NCBI GenBank assembly: GCA_018340375.1
Contig: JAFFJZ010000017.1
Coordinates: 4,764,001 to 4,828,000 of the forward strand
Direction of reading: 5' to 3'
DNA length: 64,000 bases
From: Gonatopus flavifemur
Lineage: Eukaryota > Arthropoda > Insecta > Hymenoptera > Dryinidae
A program made the position numbers and the translations under genes. The first letter of the stretch is position 1. Every line of letters begins with the position of its first letter. Below the pieces are notes generated by a model. That model did no database searches and was not told where the DNA came from. It saw only the letters and a list, made by a program, of their open reading frames with translations. Below are positions 44,151 to 55,289 of this stretch, one piece after another.

Positions 44151-45568
44151 TCAGTGATGGAATGGTAATGGCAAATTTTTCCAAATTTCCATTGGTACGT
44201 AATTCGGTTCTTCCTGTCGACCGTTTGTTTTCGGTACTTTCTTCCGCGTCGGATTCCCTGACTCTGTCCCAGTTGATCTCGTTTTTCTTTTTCGTAAATT
44301 GTACGTGTATGTAGGTTTCCTTGTCGCAATCAATTTTGGGTGATCTGTTTTGTACTTTTTCTTTTCTGGTTTCGAGGTTTTCCTGATCCCGCCCGTTTTA
44401 CGTGGAGGTTTTATGTCGGAATTCGTTCCAGATGTCGATAATTTCCGTTTTGTTGTTATTGTTAAGATATTTCCTGCATTTGGAATCTTCGACAAGGCGT
44501 CTGCGTTTGAGTTTGCTGTCCCCTTCTTGTATATGATTTCATAAGAATATTCTTCTAACTTTAATCTCCAACGCATCAGTCTAGATGACGAATCCGTGAC
44601 GTTGTTCACATATATCAGGGATCTGTGGTCTGTAACGAGCATGAATCCTTCCCCGTACAGATAGGGTAGAAAATGTTTGCCCACATATATGATTGCCAGT
44701 AATTCCTTCTCGGTCACTGAATAATTATTTTCTGCCCCGCTTAAAACCCTCGAGGCAAACGCGATAAGCAAATCTTTTCCTATTACGCCCTGACTGAGCA
44801 CAGCCCCGACTGCAAATTTTGATGCGTCTGTTGTCACTACAAATGGTCTAGTGAAATCAGGGTATTGTAAGATTAGCCGTTCACATATGGTGTCTCGCAA
44901 TTCCTCGGAAGATGATTGTTGCTCGGGTCCCCATTTATATTCCATGTTCTTTCTCAATAAAATATTCATCGGTTCTGCTAATTTCGCGAAGTTTGGGATG
45001 AAGCGTCTATGACACCCTATCAAACCGAGAAATTGTTCAATCTGTTTTGCATTTTTTGGGATTGGATATTCTTTGACCGTTTTGATTCTTTCTGGATTTG
45101 GTTTATTCCATCTTCTGTTATAATGTGGCCTAGGTACGCTACTTCGCGTCATAAAAATCCGCACCCTTCAGGGTACAGTTCCAATCCGACCGTCTCTAAT
45201 CTGTCGATGAGTTGATTGAATCCACTTTCGTGCTCTTCTGGGGATCTTGCAGTGAGGATAATATCGTCGATAAACGTTCCTATTCCTAATAATCCCTTCA
45301 AGGTTTGATTTATAGTTCTTTGATAGGACGCTGGGCCGTTTTTCAATCGAAAGGGCATCCTTAGAAATTCGTAATGTCCTTCGGACGTTGAGAAGGCGGT
45401 CTTCGGGATGTCCTCTTCTTCCATGAGTATTTGGTGAAAACTAGAGGGTGAGTCGAATACTGAGAAGTATTCCGCGTTTCCCAGTTGTTCTAATGATTCG
45501 GTCGTATTAGGGATTGGATACGCGTCAGAAATCGTTTTTCCATCAAGTTTTCTGTAGTCGATGACCAT
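44151..45568 (-). pseudogene. Reverse transcriptase C-terminal part and RNase H region of pol
   Basis: The piece 45149-45568 covers RT motifs from VIDYRKLDG through FSVFD..SSFHQI to the active-site region FIDDI. The usual aromatic before the DD pair is Phe, and the FSVFDLASGFHQI-type motif is altered to DSPSS. A frameshift near 45150-45165 moves to the frame 44151-45164, which holds QFLGLIG..RRFI (thumb), VTTDASKFAVGAVLSQ (RNase H first Asp), ELLAIIY (Glu), LVTDHRSL (Asp) and NSNADALSK. A basic linker follows and a second frameshift lies near 44150. The domains copy the RNA genome and remove RNA from hybrids in active relatives. Confidence 0.85.
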
Positions 45569-45571
45569 CCT

Positions 45572-46360
45572 CTATTTTTTCTGGCCATTTGTATCCAGTT
45601 TCTTCGGTACCACCCATACCGGTGAATTGTATGAGGACGTCGATGGTTTGATTATGTCGTCTCCGAAAAGTTTACCCACTTGTTTTTTTATTTCTCCTTT
45701 GTGTATTTGGGGGTGTCTGTACTGTTTCGTATCAATTGGGATGTTGCCTGACGTTGGTATTCTATTTGCTGGGACTCTCGCTGCAGTTAATTTATCTCCC
45801 GACAGATGAAATAAATTATTTCTATTTTTTGTGATTTTCAAAACATGTTCTTTTTCCCCGTCATTCAGATGGCTCAGTTTCAATTTTGATTTTAATAGAT
45901 TCGTGGTTTCCTCTTGCGTTTGTGAACTCTCTTCCATTACAGGTTCATTTATCATTGGGTAAGTGTTTTTCTTTTCAATATCATTACCATTGTCAATTTC
46001 CTTGTTTCGTATGTACATTATTCCCCTGATTTCATTTGCCGTTGTTATTCTGGAATTTCTATTCTTCGTTGTTGGAGTTTTTGATCCTTGATGTTCATTT
46101 TGTCCGTGATTCGGCCCCGTTTCTCCTGTGTTGTCGGGTTTTACTACCTCTGACGCCCGTATGCCCCAGGTTTTTCCTTGGTGTGTTGACCATTGTCCTG
46201 CACCCTTCATTGGTGTTGATTTCCCTTCCCTCTGTCCTATGTTTTCTTCATCTTCCTGATTTTTTCTTCCTACAGTAGCTTGCAATTCAGTTTTATAGTT
46301 TCGGATTCCCGTTATCGGTCCCCTTTCGATTTTTTGTTTCACTTCAGGGTTCTCCTTCAA
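45572..46360 (-). pseudogene. N-terminal part of reverse transcriptase with long spacer
   Basis: 262 codons. The first two thirds are Gly/Lys/Glu-rich and low in recognisable structure. The C-terminal part has the beginning of a gypsy RT: GEIKKQVGKLFGDDIIKPS, SPVWVVPKK. A TAG (45572-45574) then stops the frame in phase with the next RT piece. The protease frame upstream differs, so another frameshift must lie between 46360 and 46606. Confidence 0.75.
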
Positions 46361-46605
46361 GTTTCTAAATTTACTATTCTCAAAATCCTCTCCAGTGTTC
46401 CTATTTATTTGATTTGAAGTTTTATTATTCGCCCCTTTGAACTCAGGCTCTTCGGCAATGTTAATTTTTTCAATTGAGGCTATTTTTTTGTGCTATTTCC
46501 TTCAAATTCTATGCTTCCTCCTAATTCGGATTTTTGTTTATTCAATTGTTTTAATTCCCGTTTGTAGTCTAAATGTTCTTTCACCGATGTTTTCCTATAG
46601 GTCTC

Positions 46606-47562
46606 TCAGTCGAAATTGATGTTATCATGTCTTGTTCGATTGTTCTCTATTATTTTTAGTTTCTCCTTCGTTATTTCATTCTTCCCTAATTCATCGTCAT
46701 CTGGGGGTTCCCAGTTTGACATTCTGAATGGATTAATTGGTTTTCCGATTTTAGAATATTGTTTTCTATCTCCTACTCTTCGTTCTGGTTGCTTGATCGT
46801 TATAAAATTTATTTGGCCAACGTTTTCTATTTCCTTCTCGTGATTGAGTCCTCCTGTATCTGAAATTGATTTGATATCCTTTATTTGCTTTAATTCTACT
46901 CGGGGAATTGGAATGCTCACATCGTATTCATTAGGATTAAATGCGTAAACAAAAGCCCTGTTGTTTCGACTTCTAACTAAAACTCTTTTTGTAAAAACGT
47001 TATCTCCGAGATCTAAGTCTTCTACTACACCTGTTTCTATAGCCTGTGGATTTATTAAGCGAATTTCGATTTTATTTTTTGAAATAGCCGGTATTTTTAT
47101 CCTTTTCGATTCAAACGGAATTTCTATATTCCTTTTCGTTTCCATTGAATTTGTTATGAAAGATAATGTTGCCTCTGCGTTCCTTAAAAATTTCATCCCG
47201 ACGATCCCGTCCTGTGCTATTGGAAAGTTATTTGGGACAACTTGGAAAATGTGTTTGTTGTTATTAATTTCTAATTCCACTCCCGCTAATGTGTAAATCA
47301 ATTGTTCTGTTATTCCCTTTAGTGCAATAATATTACCTGGATTACAGGGGATGAATGGAATTATAATTTTTTCTTTGATAACATTCACATTTGCACCTGC
47401 ATCCACTAAAGATTTTTGTTTCCCGGTCACAAAATGTTTCGAGTTTAGGGAGATTCCTACGTTTTTTTCATCATTTATCCTATCGATTTGATAAATAGGT
47501 ACTTCTATTTCCGGAGTAGATTCTAGACTGTACCTGTATCTAGAATCTAATTCAATTGTCAA
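46606..47562 (-). pseudogene. Aspartic protease region of pol
   Basis: 318 codons, frame -1 relative to gag at its start, with a 4-base overlap and no upstream ATG. This is the arrangement expected if pol is reached by -1 ribosomal frameshifting. The active-site motif is LVDAGANVNVI, so the usual DTG/DSG has become DAG; the second half has GIVGMKFLRN near the expected flap and C-terminal helix positions. The rest is a linker without known motifs. With Ala in place of Thr/Ser the protease may have been weak, or this is a mutation of a dead copy. Confidence 0.7.
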
Positions 47563-48777
47563 TCCCTCACTTTCTCGTTGTCTTCAATGGAATTTACGGG
47601 TGCCCTACGACATTCTGCTGTATCATGTCCCTGTAATTTACAATTTCTCCAGAATTTTTTCGACCTCGCGAATGACCGACATTCCTCAATCGTATGTCCA
47701 TTTATCTTACAAAAGGTACAATTCTTTCGCGGTCTAATATGCGCTCTGCATTCCTGTACAATGTGCCCCGATCTCTCACAATATACACAGTGTTTTGAAC
47801 TATCATAATTTCTCGTTCGCTGTTGTGAACAGAATTGATCCGAATTTCTGCCAGATTCCCTTTCAAATTGTTGACTTGGGAACGTATTTGCTCCATGTGG
47901 TTGGATATGTGGTAGGGTATTGTTATATTGGGTGTAATTTGCGTTCCTATTGGAGTTTGTATAAGATTGCCTGTAATACGGTTGTGGATTAGAATTTCCA
48001 TCTTGTATATGGTTTGTACTTTGCCTTGAATTTTGTGGGTTCACGTGTGATTTTTGGATGTATGTATCGCGGTTTTTTGTCCCTTTTTTATGGGCATTCT
48101 TTATGAGTATGCCCTATCGCCACGCAGTACTGGCAATCTTCGGTCGCGAAATTTGGAAATTTGTTTGTTCCTAATCTTTTCGATCTAGTCCGCAAATATT
48201 CCCATGATGCTACTGCTCTATCTATAGCTTCCTTGAAATTACTCGGGTCTGTACTCGCGACTTTTGTCTCTAAGTCATCATCTAATAGGCCTGCGATAAA
48301 ACTAATTAATGCCGTTGTCTCCAGATTTGTGATTAACCCTGCCGCAATTTCTGCTGTGTCGTGTTCCTTGATTGATTCTCTCGCCCTTCCCTGAATATTC
48401 TGAATTATTCTCCCAAATTCTACTTGAGTTTCCCACGGTTCTTGCTTTGCAAATGCTAACTCTAGATGCCATTTGTTTTGGGATTTCTTTGGTACGTAAA
48501 TATTTTTTATTTCTTTGATTAAATCCTCTACCTTTGATAATTCAAAATTTCCCAGATTCAAGTCTGCGTCTCCCCTTATCTTTGTTCTTACGATATTCGC
48601 GAATAATTTTTCGTGCGCTGGTTGAACAAACTCTTTCACTATCTCGCACGATCGAATAAATGAACCGGCTGGAATGTTATGTCCATCGAAAATCTGGACG
48701 CATCCCATTGCATCTTCCAAAGAAAAGGCGGCCCTATTCGTTGTGATTGTGCTAGTGTTAATGGGGGTCTCTGGCAT
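47559..48777 (-). pseudogene. gag: gag with zinc knuckles, frameshifted
   Basis: The first frame (48088-48777, 229 codons from ATG) has the helical capsid-like part and ends at a CCHC knuckle, CQYCVAIGHTHKEC. The second frame (47559-48044) carries an Asn/Gln/Thr-rich stretch and three more knuckles: CVYCERSGHIVQEC, CTFCKINGHTIEEC and a degenerate one in which the first Cys is Trp (WRNCKLQGHDTAEC). The two frames differ, so a frameshift lies near 48050-48085. The product would form the particle shell and bind the RNA genome. Confidence 0.82.
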
Positions 48778-49930
48778 TTTGTTTACATATATTTTTATAC
48801 AACCAATTCTCGAAATTCAATTACATAAATTTTTCCCCTTCTCAACAGCATACGAGGTTCAGAACATGGTGAACTTTCAATTGGTATCGCGGTTTGTACT
48901 ACTGCTAAGCGGAAAAACAATTAATTCAAAACAAGAAAAAAATTTTTCTCAAATGCTTCCTTCGACTGGATTTTACAATCCTGTATACTTTGAATTCAGT
49001 ACGTATGAGTATTACTGTGAAGTGGGTAATAACTGCAATGTTCGATTTTGAGGATAGAAAGAAAAATTTTCCACGACAGTAAGATACCAATTGAAGATTT
49101 ATACAGTGCAATATTTATATCAAATATGTTTCTTCTCAAATTCGGGAATCATTTCTAATTTTTCGCTCTCTTCTTTTCGTTTTTTTTTGTTCTCAGATGA
49201 AAGGAAGTTCTGATTCTACTTGAATAAGATTTTCCCAAATTTGAGGGAGAAGATGAAAATATGTAGTAATGTGTAGATGTGTCAGTGTGAATGGGATTTT
49301 TGGCTTACATTAGCAGACCGGAGAGACAGCACTACATCCTGCTTGTTTTTCCTCTGTTCCGTCGTTGGAGTCGTTCACTGTTGGTTGATACGCTATCATC
49401 CCTTGTCGCGTTGCTTGGGGTCTCCTGTGTTCTGGTCGTTCTTCTGCTGTGTTTTATCACTTGCGGATCACTCTCACCAAATGTTCCTGAATATTTTTCA
49501 AGTCCTTGTTTGGGTTTCGTTAATTCACTGTTAGTTTTCGTTTTTTTACTGGGTGTTTTATTTTGTTAATTTATTCACACTCGCGGTCATATTTTCATCA
49601 ATTTCCGTAATAATTTCCTTTATTTTTGGCGAATATTTCACACTTCTCGAGCGATTTGTACTCGTTCGCCCGCTTTATGGTCTAGACACACAAGCTACGT
49701 GAACGTGAACGTAAGAAACGGAATGATGCGCAGAAACTGTATACAAGATCTGCGCATCCTTCCGTTCGTTACGTTCACGTTTACGTAGCGTATGTGTCTA
49801 GCCCATTACTGCTTGCCAGAGTTTCGAATTGTTTTCACTCACTCGGGGGTGAATTTCCACTGTTTCAGTTCTTGGAAATGTCTGTTCTTATTTTGTTTTT
49901 ATTAATTTATCGATTTCGCGCACTCTGGGG
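48778..49930 (-). other. Retrotransposon leader between 5' LTR and gag
   Basis: About 1.15 kb without a supported gene. It holds a 120-bp palindrome (49682-49801). The rest is AT-rich. Confidence 0.6.
49682..49801. mobile_element. 120-bp palindromic MITE, CTAGACACA ends
   Basis: CTAGACACACAAGCTACGTG and its near inverse (ACGTAGCGTATGTGTCTAG) bound a stem with GTGAACGTGAACGTAA / TTACGTTCACG blocks and GATGCGCAGA pairing near the loop. It is nested in the retrotransposon leader. Confidence 0.7.
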
Positions 49931-49948
49931 CGAAAACCGCTGCCACCA
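49931..49948 (-). promoter_or_regulatory. Primer binding site candidate
   Basis: One base inside the 5' LTR, the minus strand reads TGGTGGCAGCGGTTTTCG, starting with the TGG expected opposite a tRNA 3' CCA. I could not assign the tRNA from memory. Confidence 0.55.
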
Positions 49949-49949
49949 A

Positions 49950-50263
49950 TGTAACGTGTGGGGTTGCCCACGTTATTTATGAAGAAGGGTTGATTGGATT
50001 TTAGAAATAACGATGCGCACTTTCTCAATCTATATGGTATGTTTATCCGGAGATTTGGAATTGGTACCGTCACCTCGGGCTTACGAAACGAATCTGCCCT
50101 CAGCGCGTCGCTTCTCTCTGGCCCAAGCTTCCAGAGGAGCGCTTACGGTATTTTACCCCCTTTCTTAGGGAAGCGCTGGAAAAATCCAGTAGTACATCTC
50201 TTGAGTGTTTTCAATGTATTTTGTGTATGTGGTCGTGTAATGTGGCGAGGCAGGGCCGTAACA
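49950..50263 (-). repeat. 5' LTR of the retrotransposon
   Basis: 314 bp, TGTAACGTGTGGGG to GGCCGTAACA on the plus strand. Partner of 36095-36410. Promoter and polyadenylation signals would lie here, but no TATA box was assigned with confidence. Confidence 0.9.
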
Positions 50264-50267
50264 GTAT

Positions 50268-51444
50268 GATGTACGATCGAAATTACTTGATTTTCAGTAC
50301 ATACAACTGTTTTTCACAACTACTTCTTGAAAGGTGCACTATTATAGGATAATTTATAAACCTTGGTTAAAATGACTTGTAAATTCGTACAGAATAATTA
50401 ACCTCAATGATAATCTACAGAAATCGTATGAAGGTTATAAAAAATAACACCGATATCTATTGTTGTCTCATTTTTAAACATTTTATGCGCTCTTAGCGCA
50501 ATGTCACCAGGGAAACTATATTGTTTGATTATAATTTATAACCTAAATCAATACTTGTTACTACGTTTCTGCGTATAAGAGTGAATCTCTTGTGAAGACA
50601 GCACTGACATTGTAAAGATGAATACACATTCAAAATCAATTTAGTCTGTAGACCACCAACGATCTAAATTGTCTAATTGAAAGCGGCAAGTTTTACAACT
50701 TCGACTCACGCGTCCTATACGGGTGAAAGAAAAGGAAGTGTTCAAAAACAATCGAATGCGAAAACAAGCTTGATTGTATCAACTATACTCTCTTGGTTGA
50801 ATCAATCAAATTTTTAGTACCTGTCATTAAAGACATTTAGTTGACACGTTTCAATTACTTTGCATTGTAAACAGTAAGACTTACTCTCATTCTAAATATC
50901 AGCTGATTTCAAGATGCAGCCAAAACTAGCCCTGTTTCAACTGAAAGTAAGCACCGAAAACAGATGCCGAAAAAATGGAAAAGACTGAATTTCAGTCAAG
51001 TTTCTAAGTAAGACGCAGCCACATTCAGACCGACTTTTTTCTACACGGGAAAGAAAAAATAATTGCAGCAACTGATCGAATAGTCGATTTTCGACCATTT
51101 ACTCAAGTAGTTACTGCAGCTACACTGAGGAAATCACATAATTGCTGTAACTAAATGCTATCCACAGCAGCAAAATAATTTATTCATATATCAGACAGCT
51201 TTTATTCGAATCAATACATTTTGTTTAGTGAATTGAATTTAGTTGAAATGAGTAAGACTTTCATTTCTCACGAATGAATATTTTGACGTTGTGACAACCA
51301 AATATTCCAATTGAATCAAAATGTTATTCCGACTGAATTACTTAGTGGATAAAATATGATTGTACTGAAATATTGTTAGTTATTGAGAATCAAATTTCTA
51401 CTAAGAATCTTTAAACAAACTTCACTTGAAATGACTCGAGTAAT
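50268..51444. other. Interval with one small dispersed repeat
   Basis: No exon recognised. 50914-51012 is bounded by GATGCAGCCA and GACGCAGCCA in the same orientation and matches, inverted, 54508-54614. CACGGGAAAGAAAAAATAAT (51056) with a TTATGTGATTTCCTCAGTG-like partner near 51125 may be another MITE. Confidence 0.4.
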
Positions 51445-52103
51445 TTTCTAGGTTATTACGAGGCCTTGCTAGACCTTGGAAGTCCCTCACAAAGGCATCG
51501 TAAGGTCTTGCAAGGCCTGGAATATAACTAGAGTGATTTCTATTGAGGATATTTTAGTCAGGAGAGATTCTGAGAAATGTTTTGCATTTCCACTTGCTCC
51601 ATATTTGAGCACAATTTCATTGCATACAAAAAAGATTTTGTACGAATATTCTTCAGACAAAACAATCACAAAACCGATAAACCGATGGAATTGAAAACTT
51701 TTGTTATGAAGCCATCTATCCTCCAAAAATAAAATCCAAAATTCCGTATCGCTGTTGCACTCGGTTGCAGGCGTGTTGTTGAAAAATGGGCATGGGTGGA
51801 AATGCCGGTGAAACCATTGAAAATGATGAAATGGTGGTCAGCGCATGCGTAATCAGATTCTATTTGCTAACCCACACAGGACACCTACGTCACCTCTCCG
51901 TGGAATTCGGGGAGGAAACAGGGATCGGTGGATATACAACGTGGTACGACGAAGAAGCAGCGTAGAGGTGACGGAGAAATTTCTGCCGGAAAAAACGGCT
52001 CGGACATTTCTCCGTCGCCTCTACCCCTAGTAGAAATCACTCTAGTCATTCTCTAGGCGATTACAAGGTCTTACAAGACCTTGCAAGTCCCTCACAAGGC
52101 CTA
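51445..52103. repeat. Direct repeat pair around GACCTTGCAAGTCCCTCACA
   Basis: TAGACCTTGGAAGTCCCTCA near 51470 and AAGACCTTGCAAGTCCCTCA near 52075 are in the same orientation, each preceded by TTCTAGG..ATTAC..GG. ACTAGAGTGATTTCTA near 51528 and TAGAAATCACTCTAGT near 52030 form an inverted pair bracketing about 500 bp. This looks like a remnant of a larger element. Confidence 0.45.
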
Positions 52104-52362
52104 CACTGAGAGGAAAAATTTCCGGGAACAATAAAATACTTAATTGAATAGTCGCCATAAAATACTTAGTTGATTTGAATAAACTTTCATTGACTCGATA
52201 AAATATTTATTCAAAACAAATATTTAATATGCTATGAAATATTTCATGAATGGGAACACTTATTTAATTGAGTCAATGAAAGTTTATTCGAATCAATTAG
52301 GTATTTTATGGCGACTACTGAACTGAATATTTCATTGTTCCCGGAAATTTTTCCTCTCAGTG
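52104..52362. mobile_element. TA-flanked CACTGAGAGGAAAAATTTCC MITE
   Basis: 259 bp. The arms match almost perfectly, from CACTGAGAGGAAAAATTTCC through GGGAACAAT and TAGTCGCCATAAAATAC, with TA at 52102-52103 and 52363-52364. It is inserted just after the second GACCTTGCAAGTCCC repeat. Confidence 0.85.
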
Positions 52363-52637
52363 TAGAGAATTACTAGAGTGATTCCTGCTAGGGACGTTGC
52401 TTCTCCATCGCACCACGTTATATCCACCGCTTCCTTTCTCCTCCCTTAATTCTACGGAGATGCGACGTAATTCTTCGGCGACTGTCCAGTATGGGTAAGG
52501 AACTCCTTTGAATAAATATTTTAAGTTGCGTTGAATAAACATTTCTGAAATGAAACGATTTATTCAACGTGCGTAAATTGTTAGTTGTCACAAATAAATT
52601 ACTTATACTACTAATAACTAAACTTTTTTATTCATTA

Positions 52638-53882
52638 GGTGTATAACTTTGCTCCCGCCGTTTTTTTTCCGAAATTCGAGGCTTTATGGTAAAAAACTAG
52701 TTATACATTTATGATTCAAAGTATTGTCCATCGCTGGTCACTACTTTCTCCCATCTTTCGGGCAGCATACGAATCCCGCGTTGAAAAACTGGTCATCTTT
52801 TGAAGCGATCCACGGATCGATCCAATTTTTTACTTCTTCATAAGACCGGAAGTGCTGGTCAGCTATGCTGTGTGCCATTGATCGAAACAAGTGATAGTCC
52901 GAGGGAGCAACGTCTGGAGAATACGACGGGTGGGGTAGGACTTTTCAATTCAAAGTTTCCAAGTATGTCTTGACCACTTTCGCAACATGGGGTCGAGCAT
53001 TGTCATGCTGTAAAATTACTTTTATCATGTTTCTCGTTATATTGCGGCCGTTTGTCTTTCAATGCTCGGCTCAAACGCATTAATTGCGTTCGATAACGAT
53101 CGCCTGTGATTGTTTCAGTCGGTTTTAACAACTCATAACACACTACGCCGAGCTGGTCCCACCAAATACTGAGCATAGCCTTGGAACCGTTTGGCCGTCG
53201 ACGTGGAAGCATGGCCGGGATATCCCCATGATTTTCTGCGCTTAGGATTATCGTAATGAACCCATTCTTTGTCTCCACTCACAATGCGATGCAGAAATCC
53301 CTTCCGTCTTTGCCTTGCAAGCAGCTGTTCAAAAACACACAAACGCCGTTCAACATCTCTCGGCTTCAACTCGTACGGCACCCAATTTCCTTGTTTCTGA
53401 ATCATTCCCATGACTTTCAGGCGTTTTGAAATGGCTGGTTGCGTCACTCCCAATGATCCTGCCAATTCTTGTTGCGTTTGACACGAGTCTCGATCAAGTA
53501 ATGCCTCCAATTCTGCATCTTCGAAAACCTTCTCTCTTCCACCGCCATGCTGGTCTTCGACGTTAAAATTACCGTTCTTGAAGCGTTGAAATAGCGGCCT
53601 CACCATAGGTATTTGAGAGCATTCGATGAGCCTCAGCCGCAGATTTCTTCATATTAAAGCAGAAAATTAAAACCTCCCGCAAATTACGAGAATTTGGCTC
53701 GTAAGCTGACATGTTTAATCAAGAATAACTTTATGATGCAGACACAAATCGACTAATATTTCGATGGCGTTATGTTTACAAATACCTAAGCTTATTGTAT
53801 GACATCTATGATCTATTTATTTCAACCACCACTTACCGCTACAACCATCTATTACAAAACGGCGGAAGCAAAGTTATACATC
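52638..53882 (-). mobile_element. mariner element, inactive
   Basis: 1245 bp with ends GGTGTATAACTTTGCTCCCG and, inverted, GATGTATAACTTTGCTTCCG, flanked by TA (52636-52637, 53883-53884). The size is typical of mariner. Confidence 0.88.
52700..53720 (-). pseudogene. mariner transposase pseudogene
   Basis: The minus strand shows the helix-turn-helix with LAGSLGVTQPAISKRLKVMG, then SGDKEWVHYDN, the first catalytic Asp block (53133-53606). Another frame continues with MLSIWWDQLGVVCYELL (53003-53278). A third frame holds LQHDNARPH and YSPDVAPSDYHLF near 52880-53010, the second and third Asp of the D,D34D triad. At least two frameshifts and an in-frame TGA near 52945 break the gene. N-terminal coding extends to about 53712. 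The catalytic residues survive in pieces, so inactivation came from small indels and stops. Confidence 0.85.
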
Positions 53883-53884
53883 TA

Positions 53885-54191
53885 ATAGAATTAATAGACA
53901 TCAAATTATTGTTTCTGCTAACGCAAACAAATTTTCATTTGTATCAAATAAAGATTTATTCAAACGAGCTGAGATTATCAATCAAAGTATTCTTGCTCAC
54001 GTAACTAAGCGATTTCTCTCAGTGTATTCCTTCATTTCGTGTATGTGACTACACTGCACATTCAAGTGTTTTATTCCAATACATTCAGAGTATTTGAATT
54101 TTGTACTCAATTCTGAAATGCTTAGAATTGTGTAAATATGTCAATAACTCAAATGAAGTGTTTTATAATAAAACATTTTATCTATTTTATG
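53885..54191. other. Short interval without gene
   Basis: CTCAGTGTATTCC at 54017 looks like the right end of a CACTGAG MITE. No partner was found with confidence. Confidence 0.4.
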
Positions 54192-54455
54192 CACGGAAAA
54201 AAATGACCACGTAAAAATTACATGGAAAGTGAGGTTATGATTACGGTGTGAATTCTATGTAGAATTTACTGCAGAGTCCTGTTGGATTTACATTGTTATC
54301 ATGGTTACCATGGCAACACGCCCGCCGTTTACTTCAGTAGCAATGCACATATAACATTGGTCCCAATGTGAATTTTACTCAAATTGCATGCACTTCAGCA
54401 GTTATGTCAAAATAACAACCACCAATGCGAAATCCACACGTCATTTCTTTCCGTG
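54192..54455. mobile_element. CACGGAAAAAAATGACC MITE
   Basis: CACGGAAAAAAATGACCACG at the left is the inverse, with mismatches, of CACACGTCATTTCTTTCCGTG at the right. The interior has GGTTACCATGGCAAC, related to the GTTACTG block in the copy at 258-508. Confidence 0.65.
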
Positions 54456-54507
54456 TGGGTATATTCACATGCTTCTACACTGTCAAACGTATGGCTTAAA
54501 TTGGCTG

Positions 54508-54614
54508 CGTCCTAATTTGAAAATTGATTGAAATTCAGCCTTTTCCATGCTGTCGGTGATTGTTTTTTGTGCTCACCTTACACTCAAAACAGGTCTTTTT
54601 TGGCTGCGTCTGTG
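54508..54614 (-). repeat. GAYGCAGCCA-bounded repeat, copy 2
   Basis: Inverse of 50914-51012: GGCTGCGTCC ... CAGCCTTTTCCATGCTGTC ... TGGCTGCGTCT. Both copies are about 100 bp with the same direct end motif. Confidence 0.6.
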
Positions 54615-55269
54615 ATCCAGTCATGACACAATCCGAATTCAAAACTTTCTTTTCACAGTGTACGTGAAAAGAACCCAAAAACGTGGTCAAGAATATAAAG
54701 AGTCCTTGAATCCGCTTGAAACTCACCACCCGGTGGTTTTCGGGGTCGCTAAATACGAATCCGTCGTGAAAATTCCAAAATTCAAAATGGCGGATCTAAT
54801 ATGGCGGATTAAAACTCAAGGAATCTATTGGATTTGATTGCAACTCGTTATCTTAAGGTTTTTGGGGCCGCTTAATACGAATTTGGACAGTTTAGAAACC
54901 AAAATAATAACACTTCATAGAGGATTTGACTTCCAATACTTCATCGAACTATTGAAAATGGGGAAGTACAGAAACTCTATTCGTTCGAAATAAATTGTAT
55001 TCAAAAGTTGAAGATTTTGCAGAGGGCGTGTTAGTAATTCATTCATTTCAAAACATCCCAAAAATTTTTCGCTTGCTGTATACAAATATAGTGAAAAGCT
55101 GAAATATTCAACTTATACTCACACAAAAGCACGTGATCCCTATCGAAATCCATGAATATTTACGAATTAATCAAAAAGTGCATTTGACATCCGTGTTCAG
55201 CAGTCTTCATTACCCTCAGACAATAAAATTTCCCGAAGTCCAATTGTGCCTCAAAAATATCCGTCATAC
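54615..55269. other. Interval upstream of the LINE
   Basis: Contains two GGTCGCTAAATACGAATCCG-like units (54745, 54880) with AAAATGGCGGATCTAATATGG between them, related in style to the tandem units after the LINE. No gene. Confidence 0.4.
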
Positions 55270-55289
55270 TGAATCCGTCATACTCTCTA

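Larger units (their letters stand above)
36095..50263 (-). mobile_element. Ty3/gypsy errantivirus-like LTR retrotransposon, inactive
   Basis: Two similar LTRs of about 315 bp bound the element, with the 4-bp flanks GTAC (36091-36094) and GTAT (50264-50267) as a probable decayed duplication. Order on the minus strand: LTR, leader, gag with zinc knuckles, protease, RT, RNase H, macrodomain-like segment, integrase, F-like envelope, Cys-rich ORF, polypurine tract, LTR. Insertions of a hAT-like MITE (41285-42024) and a DD41D transposon (36610-38641) inflate it to 14.2 kb. Stops and frameshifts break gag, pol and env. LTR divergence of about 6% by eye marks an old insertion. Confidence 0.92.

Noticed and set aside
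39890..48394. Plus-strand ORFs across the retrotransposon
   Set aside because: They are antisense shadows of gag, pol and env.
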